NCBI RefSeq assembly: GCF_036785885.1
Contig: NC_092329.1
Span: forward strand, 16,758,449-16,822,448
DNA: 64,000 nt
From: Coffea arabica
Taxonomy: Eukaryota > Streptophyta > Magnoliopsida > Gentianales > Rubiaceae
Reading direction: 5' to 3'
Under the pieces are notes generated by a model, which worked only from the letters and a program-made list of their open reading frames with translations, ran no database searches and was not told the DNA's origin. The stretch's first letter is position 1; the number at the start of each line of letters is the position of its first letter. A program made the translations under genes and the position numbers. This document shows, one piece after another, positions 10,679-23,784 of this stretch.

Positions 10679-11205
10679 TGATGACAAAACAAAGGTTTGA
10701 AATGAGATTTGATGATTGGAATAAAATCTCCCCCTTTCACAATAGACAAGAACTCCCCCTTACTTAGTGAATCATAAACAATTTTGAAAAACTCCCCCTC
10801 ACTTGGCTGCCCAACCGAATTACACAATTATCCAATTATACAAGCCAATCCAATCAATCCAATATCAATCCAACATCATCAATCATCAATATCAATCTAT
10901 AAATCCGGCCATCTCCCCCTTTTTGTCATCACAAAAGGGTAATCAATCACATCCATAAATGCAAATCACAGTCATTCACAAACACATTCATTACACCAAT
11001 GCAAACCAAATTCATTATATTCACACAATCAGAATAGACAAACAAACATCCATCAAAATACTTAGACATCCATCAACACAGTACTTAAACATCCATCAAA
11101 ACACACCAAAAGAAACTTAGAATATCCATTACATTACATATTCATTGTTAAATACCACAAACACATAAATAAGCCAAACACAATGCAAATGTCCTAAGTG
11201 ATGAA

Positions 11206-12672
11206 CTATGTGGATCCAGGTGTCCTCCGAGAGAGCTGATATTGAGAGAGGTCTTCCTCATCAGTTTCTTCATCGTCTTCAGCAGCTTCTTCAATTGATG
11301 CCTTGCCTTTGTCTGATGTGGAAGGGCCATGAGGAGTCACAGGAGTTGATGGATTCGGATCTGGAACTGATGAACCTGGATCAGTGGTTCGAGATTCTTT
11401 GTCATGTGAGACTTCCTCAACCACATGTGGAGGAAAAAGAAGATTCTTTTTGTCAAGAAAGGCAGTTTGTTGCTCAGAAGACATGGTGAGCATTAGGCCA
11501 TGTTCTAGAAGAAGAACATGCTGTTTGAGTTCATGAAGAAACTCAATTACTTCATTACTGGAAGAGGAAGATGCTTTAGTGGCAGACTTCCTAGGGTGAA
11601 TGGGAGTGAGTGAAATGGGTGAAGGATCATGTACAGTCTTAGACCTCTGTTCACTAGATGATGCCCCCTTATATGCCCACAGATTATCTTTAAAAACAAG
11701 ATTTTTTCTTTCAAAATATGCTTTGGTAAAGGCATAAGAAGATGCTTCTTTGGGACAAACACCTAGAATTGAAACTTTGTAAAACTCAAAAATCTTTTGA
11801 AGAAACTTTCCATAAGATAGTTTTCTTCGAGAGTCAGTAGCATAGCGAAGTAAAAACTTGCACATGACAAAACCAAAATCAATACGAATTTTTTCTCGAA
11901 AACAATAAAAGAGATACAACTCCATTTTGTTTGCATCAGTTCTGTGCCCATCAGTGGGCACAAGCAGGTTTGAAATGATAGAAAAGGCAATTAAATTCAC
12001 AGGGGCCAGATCATTCAATTTAGCATCAGCAGGTGAGGAAAAACTTCTTTTGAAATAGTTTAACATTTTTGCCCCATCAAAATGATTTGCAGCAGTAGGA
12101 AGCTCTTCATAGGAAAAGAAATTAGCAACCTTATCTTTGCATAAACGTTCAATGGTAGTATTTAAAATGGAATTCACAGTATCAGAATCAAAGATTAGGT
12201 CTACCCCATTTACCCTAGACATGATCTCAGTTTGGTCAGTTCCTTTCCTAAGATTGGCAAAAAATTGATGCAGCATATCAGGATAGTAGACATTGGGCAT
12301 GGAAATGAGATGTGACCATTTCTGGAAATCAAATAGACTCATAATGGATTCTAAACCTATGGAGCGAAATTTAGAGGGGTTTACAGTTCTTTGAGGGATG
12401 ACACCCTTCTGGGATATCCAGGCGTATTTGTCTTTCGCAGCATCATCAAAGAATGGAGGGAGAGGGACTGATTTAGGAGGCGGTTGAGAAGAGGTCCCCT
12501 GTCCAGATTCTGGTTGAGAAGTGGGTTGTGGAGTAGGCCGTGACATTTGACCCTTGATAGTTCCCCTTTTGAAGCGTTTGGATGTCCGTTTGACAGTAGG
12601 AAGATCCTCATCCTCATCCCTGAGTGGATGCTTGCGTCCGGCAGTAACTTTTCCTCCTCTAAGATTCACCAT
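11206..12672 (-). CDS. Extra ORF of the SIRE-type element (plant retrotransposon accessory protein)
   Basis: This ORF is intact and has about 488 codons from the chosen ATG at 12672 (MVNLRGGKV). The frame is open 22 codons further up, to 12738, but MVNLRGG is the more natural start. The N-terminus is basic (KRTSKRFKRG) and Pro/Gln-rich. The middle holds the fold common in plant retrotransposon accessory ORFs (KFRSIGLESIMSLFDFQKW, YYPDMLHQFFANL, then VNGVDLIFD-SDTVNSIL). The C-terminus is acidic and ends LSRRTPGST. SIRE elements carry an env-like ORF at this place, but I see no signal peptide or clear membrane anchor, so an envelope role is not supported. It lies about 0.5 kb after the pol stop once the solo LTR is discounted. 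It is the only long unbroken ORF of the element. Confidence 0.8.
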   Translation of the reverse strand: MVNLRGGKVTAGRKHPLRDEDEDLPTVKRTSKRFKRGTIKGQMSRPTPQPTSQPESGQGTSSQPPPKSVPLPPFFDDAAKDKYAWISQKGVIPQRTVNPSKFRSIGLESIMSLFDFQKWSHLISMPNVYYPDMLHQFFANLRKGTDQTEIMSRVNGVDLIFDSDTVNSILNTTIERLCKDKVANFFSYEELPTAANHFDGAKMLNYFKRSFSSPADAKLNDLAPVNLIAFSIISNLLVPTDGHRTDANKMELYLFYCFREKIRIDFGFVMCKFLLRYATDSRRKLSYGKFLQKIFEFYKVSILGVCPKEASSYAFTKAYFERKNLVFKDNLWAYKGASSSEQRSKTVHDPSPISLTPIHPRKSATKASSSSSNEVIEFLHELKQHVLLLEHGLMLTMSSEQQTAFLDKKNLLFPPHVVEEVSHDKESRTTDPGSSVPDPNPSTPVTPHGPSTSDKGKASIEEAAEDDEETDEEDLSQYQLSRRTPGST

Positions 12673-13034
12673 TGTGCGAAATGTATGGAATGATAGATGC
12701 AAATGATACACACAGTAGTAGAGAAGTGAATCGCACAAAAATTTTGGAACAAAAAACCTTGTAGAAGATTTGACAGAGCGGTTATGAAGAGATAGGATTT
12801 TGAAGAAAATTTGGGAATGTGCGAAGTGATAGATGATTCTGTGAAATGATCAGGAAAAATGATTCGCAATTGATCAGGAACTGTTTTGGTTGAGTCAATT
12901 TGGGAATGGGGGCTTCAGAATGATATGAATTTGGGAGTGAGAGACAAGAGGGTTTTCGTTCGAGAGAAAATGAAATGGGAAGAGTCTGAAGCAAATGAGG
13001 AAGAAAGTTGTTTTAAAAAATGAGCCGTTGCACT

Positions 13035-13150
13035 GTCGGACGGCCGAACGAAGTTGTGCGTCCGACAATTGCGTCCGAACAGGCGCAATCTGGAAAATGG
13101 CTGAAGAACATCATCGGACGTCCGTTCATCTTCTTTCGGACGTCCGAAGA
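13035..13150. repeat. Second CGTCCGA/GGACGTCC cluster, between pol and the extra ORF
   Basis: Five or so CGTCCG motifs occur, including two GGACGTCC palindromes and one CGGACGGCCG variant. They match the motif cluster of the LTRs. The cluster lies upstream of the extra ORF on the minus strand, where a promoter or splice region for that ORF could be. The function is not shown. Confidence 0.7.
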
Positions 13151-13170
13151 CCAAAAAAAATTAAGATGAT

Positions 13171-16100
13171 TGTCGCGCCCCATTTTTTGATAAAATAAAT
13201 AAATGGTTTGAGAAAGATGTTTTTGATTTAATTTTGATTGGAAAATGATTTTTGTGAGTTGAAAAGACATGGGTCTCAATGGGACTTGGAAAGCGACGAT
13301 TTGACCCAAAATTATAGTTTTAAAAAGGGTTTTTGAAATTAAAATCGGAGTCGCCACTTGGTAATGAGTTAAGGTGTACCAAGTCACCTAAAAAATGAAT
13401 TTTTTAAGAAAAATGAGAAAAAATTAGTAAGAAACCCCTTTTAAACGACTCCTAGTCCACGTAAACCAAGGAAAAAGGTTCGGGAGTCACATTTGACGAA
13501 GGGGAAGGCAAGGATAAAAATCCAAGGCACCCCTTCGACCTAGCCAAGGCTAGTTGCGTGATTTAATCAAATATTTTCTTGTTTTAACCAAAGAATTTAT
13601 TACATTTGGATGTACTATATGAATGCAAACCCTAGACCTGGGGGTATTGGGGGAAATTTCTCTTCAAAGGTTGAATGGTGCCAATCACATTAATTGTGAA
13701 GCCCAATAATGACCCTTTGGAGAGGTCACGAATAATGCGAGTGGGATGCAAATGAATGAAATGCATGTATGCAATGTGAGGACATGAGTTTGAAAAAGTA
13801 ATAAAAAACAATAAATATGTAAATGAAAATGTGCACGTGAGTGGGCAAGGTACGGTATGTGAAATGATAATATGAAGTGCATGTGTGCAAGTGATGATAA
13901 AAGTGTTCGTGTGCAAGTGAAGAAACATAAAGGTGTACATGTGCAAAATGGGAGGAAAAATGAAAGTGTGATGAGGGTATAAAATGGTAGAGTGGATTTG
14001 AAAATGCATGAACCTAGGGAATTCATGCATATTGGGTACGGGGAGACCTAAATCGTGACTCAATTTGCCCTTTTATAGAGGGAATACAAGCGTGCTAAGG
14101 CTTAGAAAAAGCCACACTCGTCTATATCCCATATTTAAGGGGACCCTCAAGCAGATGAACCCTATAACTAGCATGAAATGCAAAAATCCTAAAATGGAGG
14201 GAAAAGGGGTTCGAGGGGCATGCAAAATGATAAAACTAAAAAAATGCATGACATGTAATGAACATGCAAGCATGTACTAACGAGGGGAAGTCCCTAAGGG
14301 TCTAGCGTTGGACTAGCCCATTCTATGAATTCCGACTAGCGTTGGACTAGTGGAAACGTACATTCGTCCATCACATTCATTCATGGCCATGGAAAGCGAG
14401 TAGACATGCCAAATACTTATAAACACATAGCACATAACACTTAGCATGCTCAACTAGATGCAAGAAGCTAATTAAAGCAAGTAACACATAACACATAGGC
14501 AATTAAAGCCCTAACTATTACATTTGCTAGCTAGGCACACGTCTTCGATAGGTTTTCATTGAATGCTCCTCCAAGCCCTATCTATTACAAGCCAAGAGGT
14601 GTACACATACCCCATAAAGAAGAACTTAAATAAAAGCAAAAGTAAATGAAATAAATGCAAGGAATTAAGAAAGCAAAGTAGACATGCATATTCACGTAAC
14701 ACGTAGGAGCACGTAAGAGAGAAGTAAAGAGGATAAAAGAAAGTTATACCTTCCCCTAATGGTAAGCAAATGAAGGAAAATGGCTTCAAAACAATAAAGG
14801 GGTCAAGGCATCAATTTAAAAGTAAAGTATAAGCAAAAACATCAAAAACCACCTAATTGCAACTTGAATGAGCTTAAAAAATGCTTAAAGACCAAGAAAA
14901 CGGAATAACCCGTTCAATTTCCTAATATAGCATCTACTAAAGACTCAAAACAAGCATTACTCAAACATTCAAGTCCAAATAAATCGTTTAAACACTTCAA
15001 AGATCTTAAAAACAAAGGAAAAGTCAAACAATGATTGAAGTTGCAATGATTTTAGGACTTAATTACAAGATACTAGAACATGCTTGGGCTCTTGTGGAAC
15101 AAAAAGAAACTTAGAAGGATCAAATTGATTAAATGTTCCAATTACTTGGGCCCTAGTGAGTCAAGAGGGAACTTGGGGGCCAAAGTGCAATTTTCAGAAA
15201 AATTTCATGCAAACTCATGCAATCTCACGGAAAAAAAAATTGTCTCTGCAATATTTCTGCTATGCTTTCACCAATTGAGACCACACTCAAACACATAGCT
15301 TGCTTTCGGAAACAGGTTTCAAATCCAAAACCCAACTTTAAACTAAGCAGCAACTATATCATTACCATCATCCAAGCAGGTAGAAAACTTAGAAAAATTC
15401 CATACAAAATTCTGGGCAAGTATTCAAACATTGGAAGAACGAAACTGCTGCAATTTTTCTTAGTTTCACCTATCAAGATCAAATTCAGATTCAAACCTCT
15501 ACCTTAACCAAAGTTTCCTTGATCTAACACCTGAACTCTGAACTAAACAAACAAGACATCGACAATCAAACAAACAAAGACGTAAGAAGGAGTTCAAAAA
15601 TAGAAAAAGCTGATGCAAAATTTCTGGAACAACACTCAAACACAGTTTTTTTTTTTCCTTTGAAGGAATGAACACTGCTGCAATTTCTCCATAAACTTCG
15701 GCTTTTCTCGCAACCACATTCGTGCCATTTCCTTATTCAGTTTAAGAGTGTTTAGGCAAACAAACCAAAAAGAAATGGGAGGGAATCATTATCTAAACAA
15801 AAACCATAGCTGAAAGTCCGGAAGAGGAAAGACTAAGCTCAAGAGGCAAGACCGAAAAAAATCTACTCGGTAATCTAGAATTATTCTTCCTGCAACGTTT
15901 AAGCCTGTTTTCAAACTTTTCCTTAAACAAACACACCAACATCAACTCCAAACCTTCCCTATCATCCCTTCAACACCAAATGAAACAAGCAAAAGATGAC
16001 CAAAATCAGCCCTGATAACTCCCTCGGATAAATCACATAAATTTTCCAGCACTTGGTTGGTCTTAAATCCGAATTTACCTCGGTTGAATCATTGTGTTAA

Positions 16101-17535
16101 GTACCCAAAACTAACATGCAAGGCTACTTAATGAAATTACTATCATAACTAGTTCAAATCAAGTTCGGACAGCAACTATAATCATCCACAATTCCAGAAA
16201 TTCTGTTCACCACCCTCGGATGAACTTGCATGTAGCAGTTTTCTGTTTCATATTTTTTTTTCTTGCTTAGCCGAACTAATGAACTTCATGCAAAGCTTAA
16301 TCACCTACTTCTTAGCTAGTTAATCACATTTATAAGCTCAGCCTGCCTCAGGGAAACGAAATTAAAATTGCATTTCCATTTCAGCTTCTCGGCAAAGCTG
16401 GAAAATTGGTTTAGCAGTCCAATACTTCCAATAAAAAAAAATCCAGCCATGCAACCGAAATCCTGCCCATAAAGTTCACATGCAGTACCAAATAAAGAGC
16501 TGTCTATCAATTTGGATCCAAAACTAAGCTCAGATCATCACAAATTAGCAAGCTGAAGCTGAAATTTCCAACTCAAGCTCTCGGCAGCTTTAATTCTTTC
16601 CAAATCAGTTTTCTTGTAACTTAATTTTGTCATCCAACCGCACAACTCCACATGCATGCTTATAAACAACTTCATCAAGCCATAATCAACTAGCTTAAGT
16701 CCAGAAATTACCTCAGCTTAAGGCTCAAATCACGCAACTAGCAGCTGCAAAAATCCTCTACTCTCGGCTGTCCAGAATTTCAGTCCGCAACTCTCCTTCT
16801 CCTTTGCTCTAGCTTACGACTAGTATGAAGACAATATGGCTCCCAATCTCTTTCTAGTTTACAGACGAAAGGAAATGGATGAAAAGCTCACACGGACAGC
16901 AGCTGCAATTTTTCCTCTCGGCAGCTCACGCACGCGAGGATGGTTAGTCTGAATTCAGTGGTTGCAGCTGTAGTGGTTGTGACTGAATTGATCACGGCTA
17001 GTTGAGGGTGAAAAATGGAATGGCAGCTCCCTCTCCCTCGCTGGTTTCCTCACTTTCGATGATTCCAAGGTAGAGGGTGTTGTTGTAGTTGAGGTGAGTT
17101 AGTGGAGAAAAGGAATGCACTTCGGCAGAGATGGAAATGTTATTATTTTTTTTAATTAATTAATTAAACAACAAAAATGATAATAATAAAACAATAATAA
17201 TTAATGATGAAAACAACTTAATTAACATTAGATAAAAATAAACTAAAAACAACAAAAAAATGCAAATTTCCATTTTTTCATTTTCATTTTTCACTTTTCT
17301 TTTGTTTTCGAAATAACCTAACCAAAAAATAAATAAAGTCAAAAGATTGAATTTAAAAAGAAATAAACCTATTTTGTGAACAATTTTCCTTTTTCTCTTT
17401 TTTCATGATTTTTCTACGCTAAAACTTAAAAATAAAAAATAAAAATAAAAACTAGAAACTAAAAAAAACTAAAAGCAACCACGACAAATGAGAATAAAAA
17501 GTAAAAGAAATTACATCAAAAATTTGGTGTCTACA
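13171..17535 (-). mobile_element. Solo LTR of a Tat/Ogre-type element, 4365 bp
   Basis: A single long LTR is flanked by the 5-bp duplication ATGAT (13166-13170 and 17536-17540), with no internal region, so it is a solo LTR. On + it starts TGTCGCGCCCC and ends GGTGTCTACA. Read on minus it starts TGTAGACACC and ends GGGGCGCGACA. The end zone (13290-13390) contains the GTGGCGACTCC and GGTACACC phrases typical of Tat LTR 3' ends, which gives the minus orientation. It holds a CTAGTCCAACGCTAG pair (14301-14351) and a CTCGGC-rich zone (16560-16930). No coding sequence is seen in it. It was inserted into the SIRE element at the pol stop codon. Confidence 0.9.
14301..14351 (-). repeat. Paired CTAGTCCAACGCTAG motif in Tat-type LTR
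   Basis: Two copies of the near-palindrome CTAGTCCAACGCTAG (as read on minus) lie about 33 bp apart, at 14301-14316 and 14334-14351. The other Tat LTR has the same pair at 33429-33445 and 33469-33485, at a similar distance from the LTR 3' end. Conservation in otherwise diverged LTRs suggests a functional site. The function is unknown. Confidence 0.7.
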
Positions 17536-17540
17536 ATGAT

Positions 17541-18920
17541 TTTTCAATTATTCCTAATTTTGATCTCAGATGAATGAACTGATCTAATGGCAAAGCTTTT
17601 GTAAAAACGTCAGCAAATTGATCTTTAGAACAAACATAATTTACACATATTTCACCTTTTTGAACAAGATCACGAATAAAGTGATGCTTTATATCTATGT
17701 GCTTTGTCCTAGAATGATGAATAGGATTTTTGGTCAAATTGATAGCACTAGTATTATCACAGAATACAGGCATACAGTCATACAACAATCCAAAATCATT
17801 CAAAGTGTGTTTTATCCATAAAAGTTGAGCACAACATGCACTAGCGGCAATATATTCCGTTTCGGTTGTAGACAAAGAGATTGCACATTGTTTCTTGCTA
17901 AATCAAGAGACTAAACAATTTCCAAGAAAATGACAAGTTCCACTAGTACTCTTTCTATCCACACGATAACCTCCAAAATCAGCATCCGAATAACCATATA
18001 GTGCAAACTCATTAGTTCTAGCATACCAAAGACCATAGTCTAATGTACCTTTCAAATACCTAAAAATTCTTTTTACAGCATTCAAATGTGAATCTTTTGG
18101 ACAAGATTGAAATCTAGCACACAAGCAAACAGCAAACATAATATCAGGTCTACTTGCGGTTAAATAGAGTAGGCTTCCGATCATACCTCTATAATGCTTT
18201 TCATCCACATGATTACCTTCTTCATCTTTGTCAAGCTTTGTAGAAGTGCACATTGGAGTTCCAACTTGCTTCGAGTCTTTCATGCCAAACCTTTTCAGCA
18301 ATTCCTTGGTATATTTTGCTTGATTTATAAAAATTCCCTCAAGAGTTTGATGTATTTGAAGTCCAAGGAAGAAATTTAATTCTCCCATCATACTCATTTC
18401 AAATTCACTTTGCATAGTGGTGGAAAAATCCTTGCATAGATGCTCATTAGTAGCACCAAAAATAATATCATCAACATATATTTACACAATAAGAAGGTCA
18501 TTCAAAACTTGCTTAGTAAAAAGTGTGGTGTCCACAACACCCCTTTTAAAATCATTTTCAATCAAAAAACCACTTAGTCTTTCATACCAAGCTCTTGGAG
18601 CCTGTTTTACACCATATAAAGCTTTAGATAGTTTAAACACATGACTTGGAAATTTTATATTTTCAAAACCGGGGGATTGATCCACATATATTTCTTGATC
18701 AATAAAACCATTTTAAAAAGTACTTTTAACATCCATTTGAAACAATTTGAAGCCTTTAAAACATGCCAAAAGCAAGAAGCATTCTAATAGATTCTAATCT
18801 TGCTACGGGAGCAAATGTTTCATCAAAATCAATTCCTTCTTCTTGAGCATATCCTTTAGCAACTAATCTGGCTTTATTTCTTACAACCACACCTTTATCA
18901 TCCAATTTATTTCTAAAAAT
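17541..18920 (-). pseudogene. SIRE-type pol: reverse transcriptase and RNase H, broken
   Basis: This is the second half of copia Pol. The RT shows [14 protein letters not shown] and [11 protein letters not shown] (about 18860-18780), QMDVKSTF, LSKALYGVKQAPRAWYERL (about 18610) and the catalytic box IYVDDIIFG (about 18475), intact. RNase H shows SDADFGG (about 17975), TETEYIAAS (about 17870), DNTSAI and KHIDIKHHFIRD. The breaks are a stop at 18921, a 1-nt frameshift at about 18763, TAA at about 18713, TAA at about 18482 and a TGA near 17903 replacing a Trp. Catalytic residues survive, so decay is recent and due to nonsense changes. The 3' end meets the nested solo LTR at 17535. Confidence 0.9.
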
Positions 18921-20690
18921 TCACTTTGTGCCAATGATAGGTTGATTTTGAGGTCTATCAACAAGTGTCCAAACTTCATTTCTCTCAAATTGATTAAGTT
19001 CCTCTTGCATTGCCAAAATCCAGTTTTCATCCTTTAAAGTATCATTGATATTTTTGGGTTCAAAAAGAGAAACTAAAGCAAAATTGTCAATCAATTTTCT
19101 AGATGAGGAACGAGTATTTACCTTCTCGGATGGATCACCAATTATAAGCTCTTTTGGATGATTTTGGCTGAATTTCCAAGCCTTGGGAAGATCTTTGAGT
19201 GGATCATCATTTTTGTCTTCATCTTCCTCTTCTTGATCATTGTGAACTTCATTTTCCATTTCAGTTGCTGCCGGTTTAGAGCTAGCTTCATTTTCAATTG
19301 ATAGCTTTTCCATTCCTTCTCGAACACCTACATCATCATCCTCACACGAAGTTTTGGAATTATCATCATTGGTTTCATCAAATGTTATATGTATAGCTTC
19401 TTCAATCACAAGAGTCCTTCTATTAAAAACTCTATATCCTCTTTTATTCTCACAATACCCCAAAAATATTCCTTCATCAGATTTTTTATCAAACTTACCA
19501 AGATGTTCCTTTAGATTCAAAATAAAGCATTTACAACCAAATACTTTGAAATAACCAACCGTAGGTTTCTTATCAAACATCAGTTCATAAGGAGTTTTCT
19601 TCAAAATAGGTCTCAAGAGGATTCTGTTCATCACATAACATGCGGTGTTTACCGTTTCAGCCCAAAGATATTTAGGCAACCTACATTCATTCAACATAGT
19701 TCTAGCAGCCTCTTGGAGAGTTCTGTTTTTCCTTTCTACAACACCATTTTGCTGTGGAGTTCTTGCAATAGAAAACTCATGAGTTATGCCATTATAATCA
19801 CAAAATTCTGGAAATCCACAATACTTGAATTCTGTTCCATTATCACTTCTAATTCTAACAATTTTTAACCCAAGCAGATTTTGCACTTTAGCAAACAATG
19901 AAGTGAAATTCTTGAATGCATCATCCTTATGAGCAAGAAATATTACTCAAGTGTATCTAGAATAATCATCTACAATCACAAAACAGTATTTCTTACCACC
20001 CAAGCTAGAGATTTGAGTAGGGCCAAATAAGTCAAGATGCAAGAGTTCTAAAGGTTTGGAAGTAGATACACACTTCTTTGGTTTAAAAGAAACTTTTGTT
20101 TGCTTTCCAAATTGACATGCATCACATATTTTATCCTTTTCAAAACTGATTTTTGGCAAGCCTCTAACTAGCTCCTTTTTCGAAATTTCCTTTAGTAAAT
20201 CCATGTTAAAATAACAAAGTCTTCTATGCCACAACCAAGGATCTTCATTTGAAGTTTTAAGACATTTTAAGTTAGAAGAATTAATTTTATCAAGAACCAC
20301 AATATATATATCGTTGAACCTCTTACCTTTGAACACAACATTGTATTTGGAATCAAGCACAATGCATTCATGCTTTCTAAACAACACATTCAAGTCTTTA
20401 TCACACAATTGACTGACACTAAGCAAATTATAACATAAGTTATCAACTAAGAGCACATTATGAACAAAAGTTTCACCATCCTTACCAACATCACCTATTC
20501 CAATTGTCTTAGCTTTCACATCATCACCAAATGTCACTTTTCCACTTGATCTTGATTTCAGCTTTATGAACAAAGAGGGATCACCGGTCATATGCCTTGA
20601 GCAACCGCTATCAATGAACCATTTGGACTTGTTTGAGCATTTTTCCTGAAAAGAGAAAGTGTTTGGTACCCATTTTAATTTTTGGGTCCA
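18921..20690 (-). pseudogene. SIRE-type pol: protease and integrase, broken
   Basis: This is the first half of copia Pol. The protease active site FIDSGCSRHMTGD is at about 20600 and looks intact. The integrase zinc finger follows (LWHRRLCYFNM to CDACQFGK, about 20230-20110). Its second His is Tyr (LCYFN where the family has LGHFN). The core shows HLDLFGP, VIVDDYSRYT, IRSDNGTEF (about 19855) and NGVVERKNRTL (about 19745), so the D-D-E triad is present. C-terminal landmarks are GYRVFNRRT and the acidic linker (19250-19150). A TGA at 19947 replaces a Trp, another TGA lies at 18921, and a frame change near 20680 separates it from gag. Confidence 0.9.
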
Positions 20691-22396
20691 TAATAGTTAG
20701 CATTGTATCTAACTAACCACATGCATTTCATCCCTTTGTTCAGATTTCTTTTCACATAGCAATCACTTTTCAAATGCCCTCTTTGACAACAAAAATCACA
20801 CATAATGGAAGAGTCCTTAACATGTACTGGTTTGACATATCTCAATCCATCTCTTCTATATGTTGTGAAACCATGTGCATTTTTGTTGTGTGCAAATGTT
20901 CTTTGAAAAGTAGTAGGACGTGTAGATGACATGTTCCTTTTGATAAACTCCTGCTTTCTTGCTTTCAAAGCCTCATCCAAGTTGTCCATCCTTTTTTTCA
21001 AATCACCATGTCTTTCCTTCAGCATTTCACAGATATTTGTCTTTCTATCAAGCTCATTTTGAACATTACATCCGGCTCTTACAAGACTTTCATTATCGAT
21101 CTTTAGTTGTTTGTTTTGTTGAAAAAGACTTGCATTTTCTTGAATGAGAAAAGCCAATTTCTGTTTTAACTGCTTGTTTTTATCATAAGATTCCTTCAAG
21201 GCATTATGCAGTTTTTCAACAAAAGATTCAAGATCATCATCTTCATCATCATCACTTTCAGATTGAGAGTGTGTGGAAGTTACCTCATTATTTCCAATAG
21301 CCATGAAGGCCATTTGAGCTGATTCCTCTTCTTCTTCAACTTCCCCTTCGGAGTTGCATTCATTCCAAGTAATCTGAAAGTTGTTGAATCTTGGCTTTCG
21401 ATCAGCTTTTCCATCTTTCATCTTCTTCATGGGGCATTCGTTTGCATAGTGTCCAGGCTGTCCACATTCGAAGCATTTGTCCAACTGTTTCTTGTTGAAA
21501 TCTTATTTTCCTTTGTACTTTGCGATAGATGGCTGATTCTGGAATTGATTGCTAGGTCCTCCCCTTCTAAACTTTCTTTTATTCAAGATTCTCTTGAAAC
21601 CTCTGGTGATGAGAGCAAGATCATTATCATCACCATCTGAGTCTTCATCATCCAAGTGAGCTGTATCATCTTCACCTTGAGTAGTCTTTAGAGCAATGTT
21701 TCTCTTTGCTCTAGCATCCTCTTCCTCCTGCACTTTAGATTTCAGTTTCAACTCATAAGTGGTTAGTGAGTTAATGATAGATTCAATAGGCACAGAACTT
21801 AAATCCTTAGCCTCCTCTATTGCAGTCACTTTATTTTCCCATTCTTTGCCCAAAGCATTGAGAATTTTCCTGTTCTTCTCTCCCAAGATGTACTCTTTGC
21901 CCAACGCCTCGAGATCTTTGATCAAGTCAGTGAACCTGCAATACATTTTGTCAATATTCTCAAGAGATTCAATTTTAAATGATTCATATTTCGTGACCAA
22001 GATAGCCTTTTTCTGTTCTTTCACATTGTCACCATCCTCATGGATTTCTCTTAGTTTATCCCACATTTCTTTGGCCGATTTGCAGCCTTTTACTCTAATT
22101 GATTCATTAGAATCTAGGGCACTATAAAGAACATTCATGGCCTTGGCATTCAATGTGAGGTTAGTCCTATCTTGAGCATTCATTTCAGCTCTCGTTTTTG
22201 GCCGAAACAACCCTGTATCTGCATCAAGAAAGTTAGCTTCATGCGGTCCTTCACTCACAATAAACCATAATTCAATATCAATAGATTGCAAAAACATAAT
22301 CATTCATTTTTTCCAGCTAACATAGTTGGAGCCACTGAACATGGGAGGCCTAGTAACAGATTGCCCCTCAACAAACATAGCATGACTGGTTGTCAT
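20676..22396 (-). pseudogene. SIRE-type gag with zinc knuckles, broken
   Basis: Gag builds the virus-like particle and binds the RNA genome. The likely start is the ATG at 22396 (MTTSHAMFVEG), about 42 nt after the primer site. A TGA at about 22305 stops it early. The long frame then runs through the retrotransposon Gag core (EMWDKLREIHEG-type region, about 22070; EALGKEYILGEKN) to 21503, where a TAA interrupts. It continues with the zinc knuckle CFECGQPGHYANEC (about 21475), an acidic coiled coil (about 21330-20960) and a second knuckle CDFCCQRGHLKSDC (about 20790). The long coiled coil after the first knuckle is typical of SIRE-type Gag. It ends at about 20676, where pol shifts frame. Confidence 0.88.
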
Positions 22397-22437
22397 CTTT
22401 ACTCCAAGCCGTTAGAGCTTAATATCAAGAAGACCAA

Positions 22438-22451
22438 GCTCTGATACCAAT
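22438..22451 (-). promoter_or_regulatory. Primer-binding site (initiator Met tRNA) of the SIRE-type element
   Basis: Read on minus, ATTGGTATCAGAGC directly follows the right LTR terminus. It contains TGGTATCAGAGC, the complement of the 3' end of initiator methionine tRNA, the usual minus-strand primer of copia elements. It fixes the right LTR as the 5' LTR. Confidence 0.93.
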
Positions 22452-23779
<1,328 letters not shown>

Positions 23780-23784
23780 ATATA
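23780..23784. repeat. 5-bp target-site duplication of the SIRE-type element, right copy
   Basis: ATATA follows the LTR terminus AATAACA and matches 9355-9359. The MULE transposase frame resumes straight after it. Confidence 0.92.

Noticed and set aside
11206..12738. Calling the extra SIRE ORF an envelope gene.
   Set aside because: The position fits the env-like ORF of SIRE elements, but I see no signal peptide, fusion peptide or membrane anchor; the name accessory protein is safer.
13632..14280. ORFs of 60-140 codons rich in Phe, Leu and His on the minus strand and one on plus.
   Set aside because: They lie in the Tat solo LTR, overlap in different frames and have no domain; LTRs of this lineage are not known to encode proteins there.
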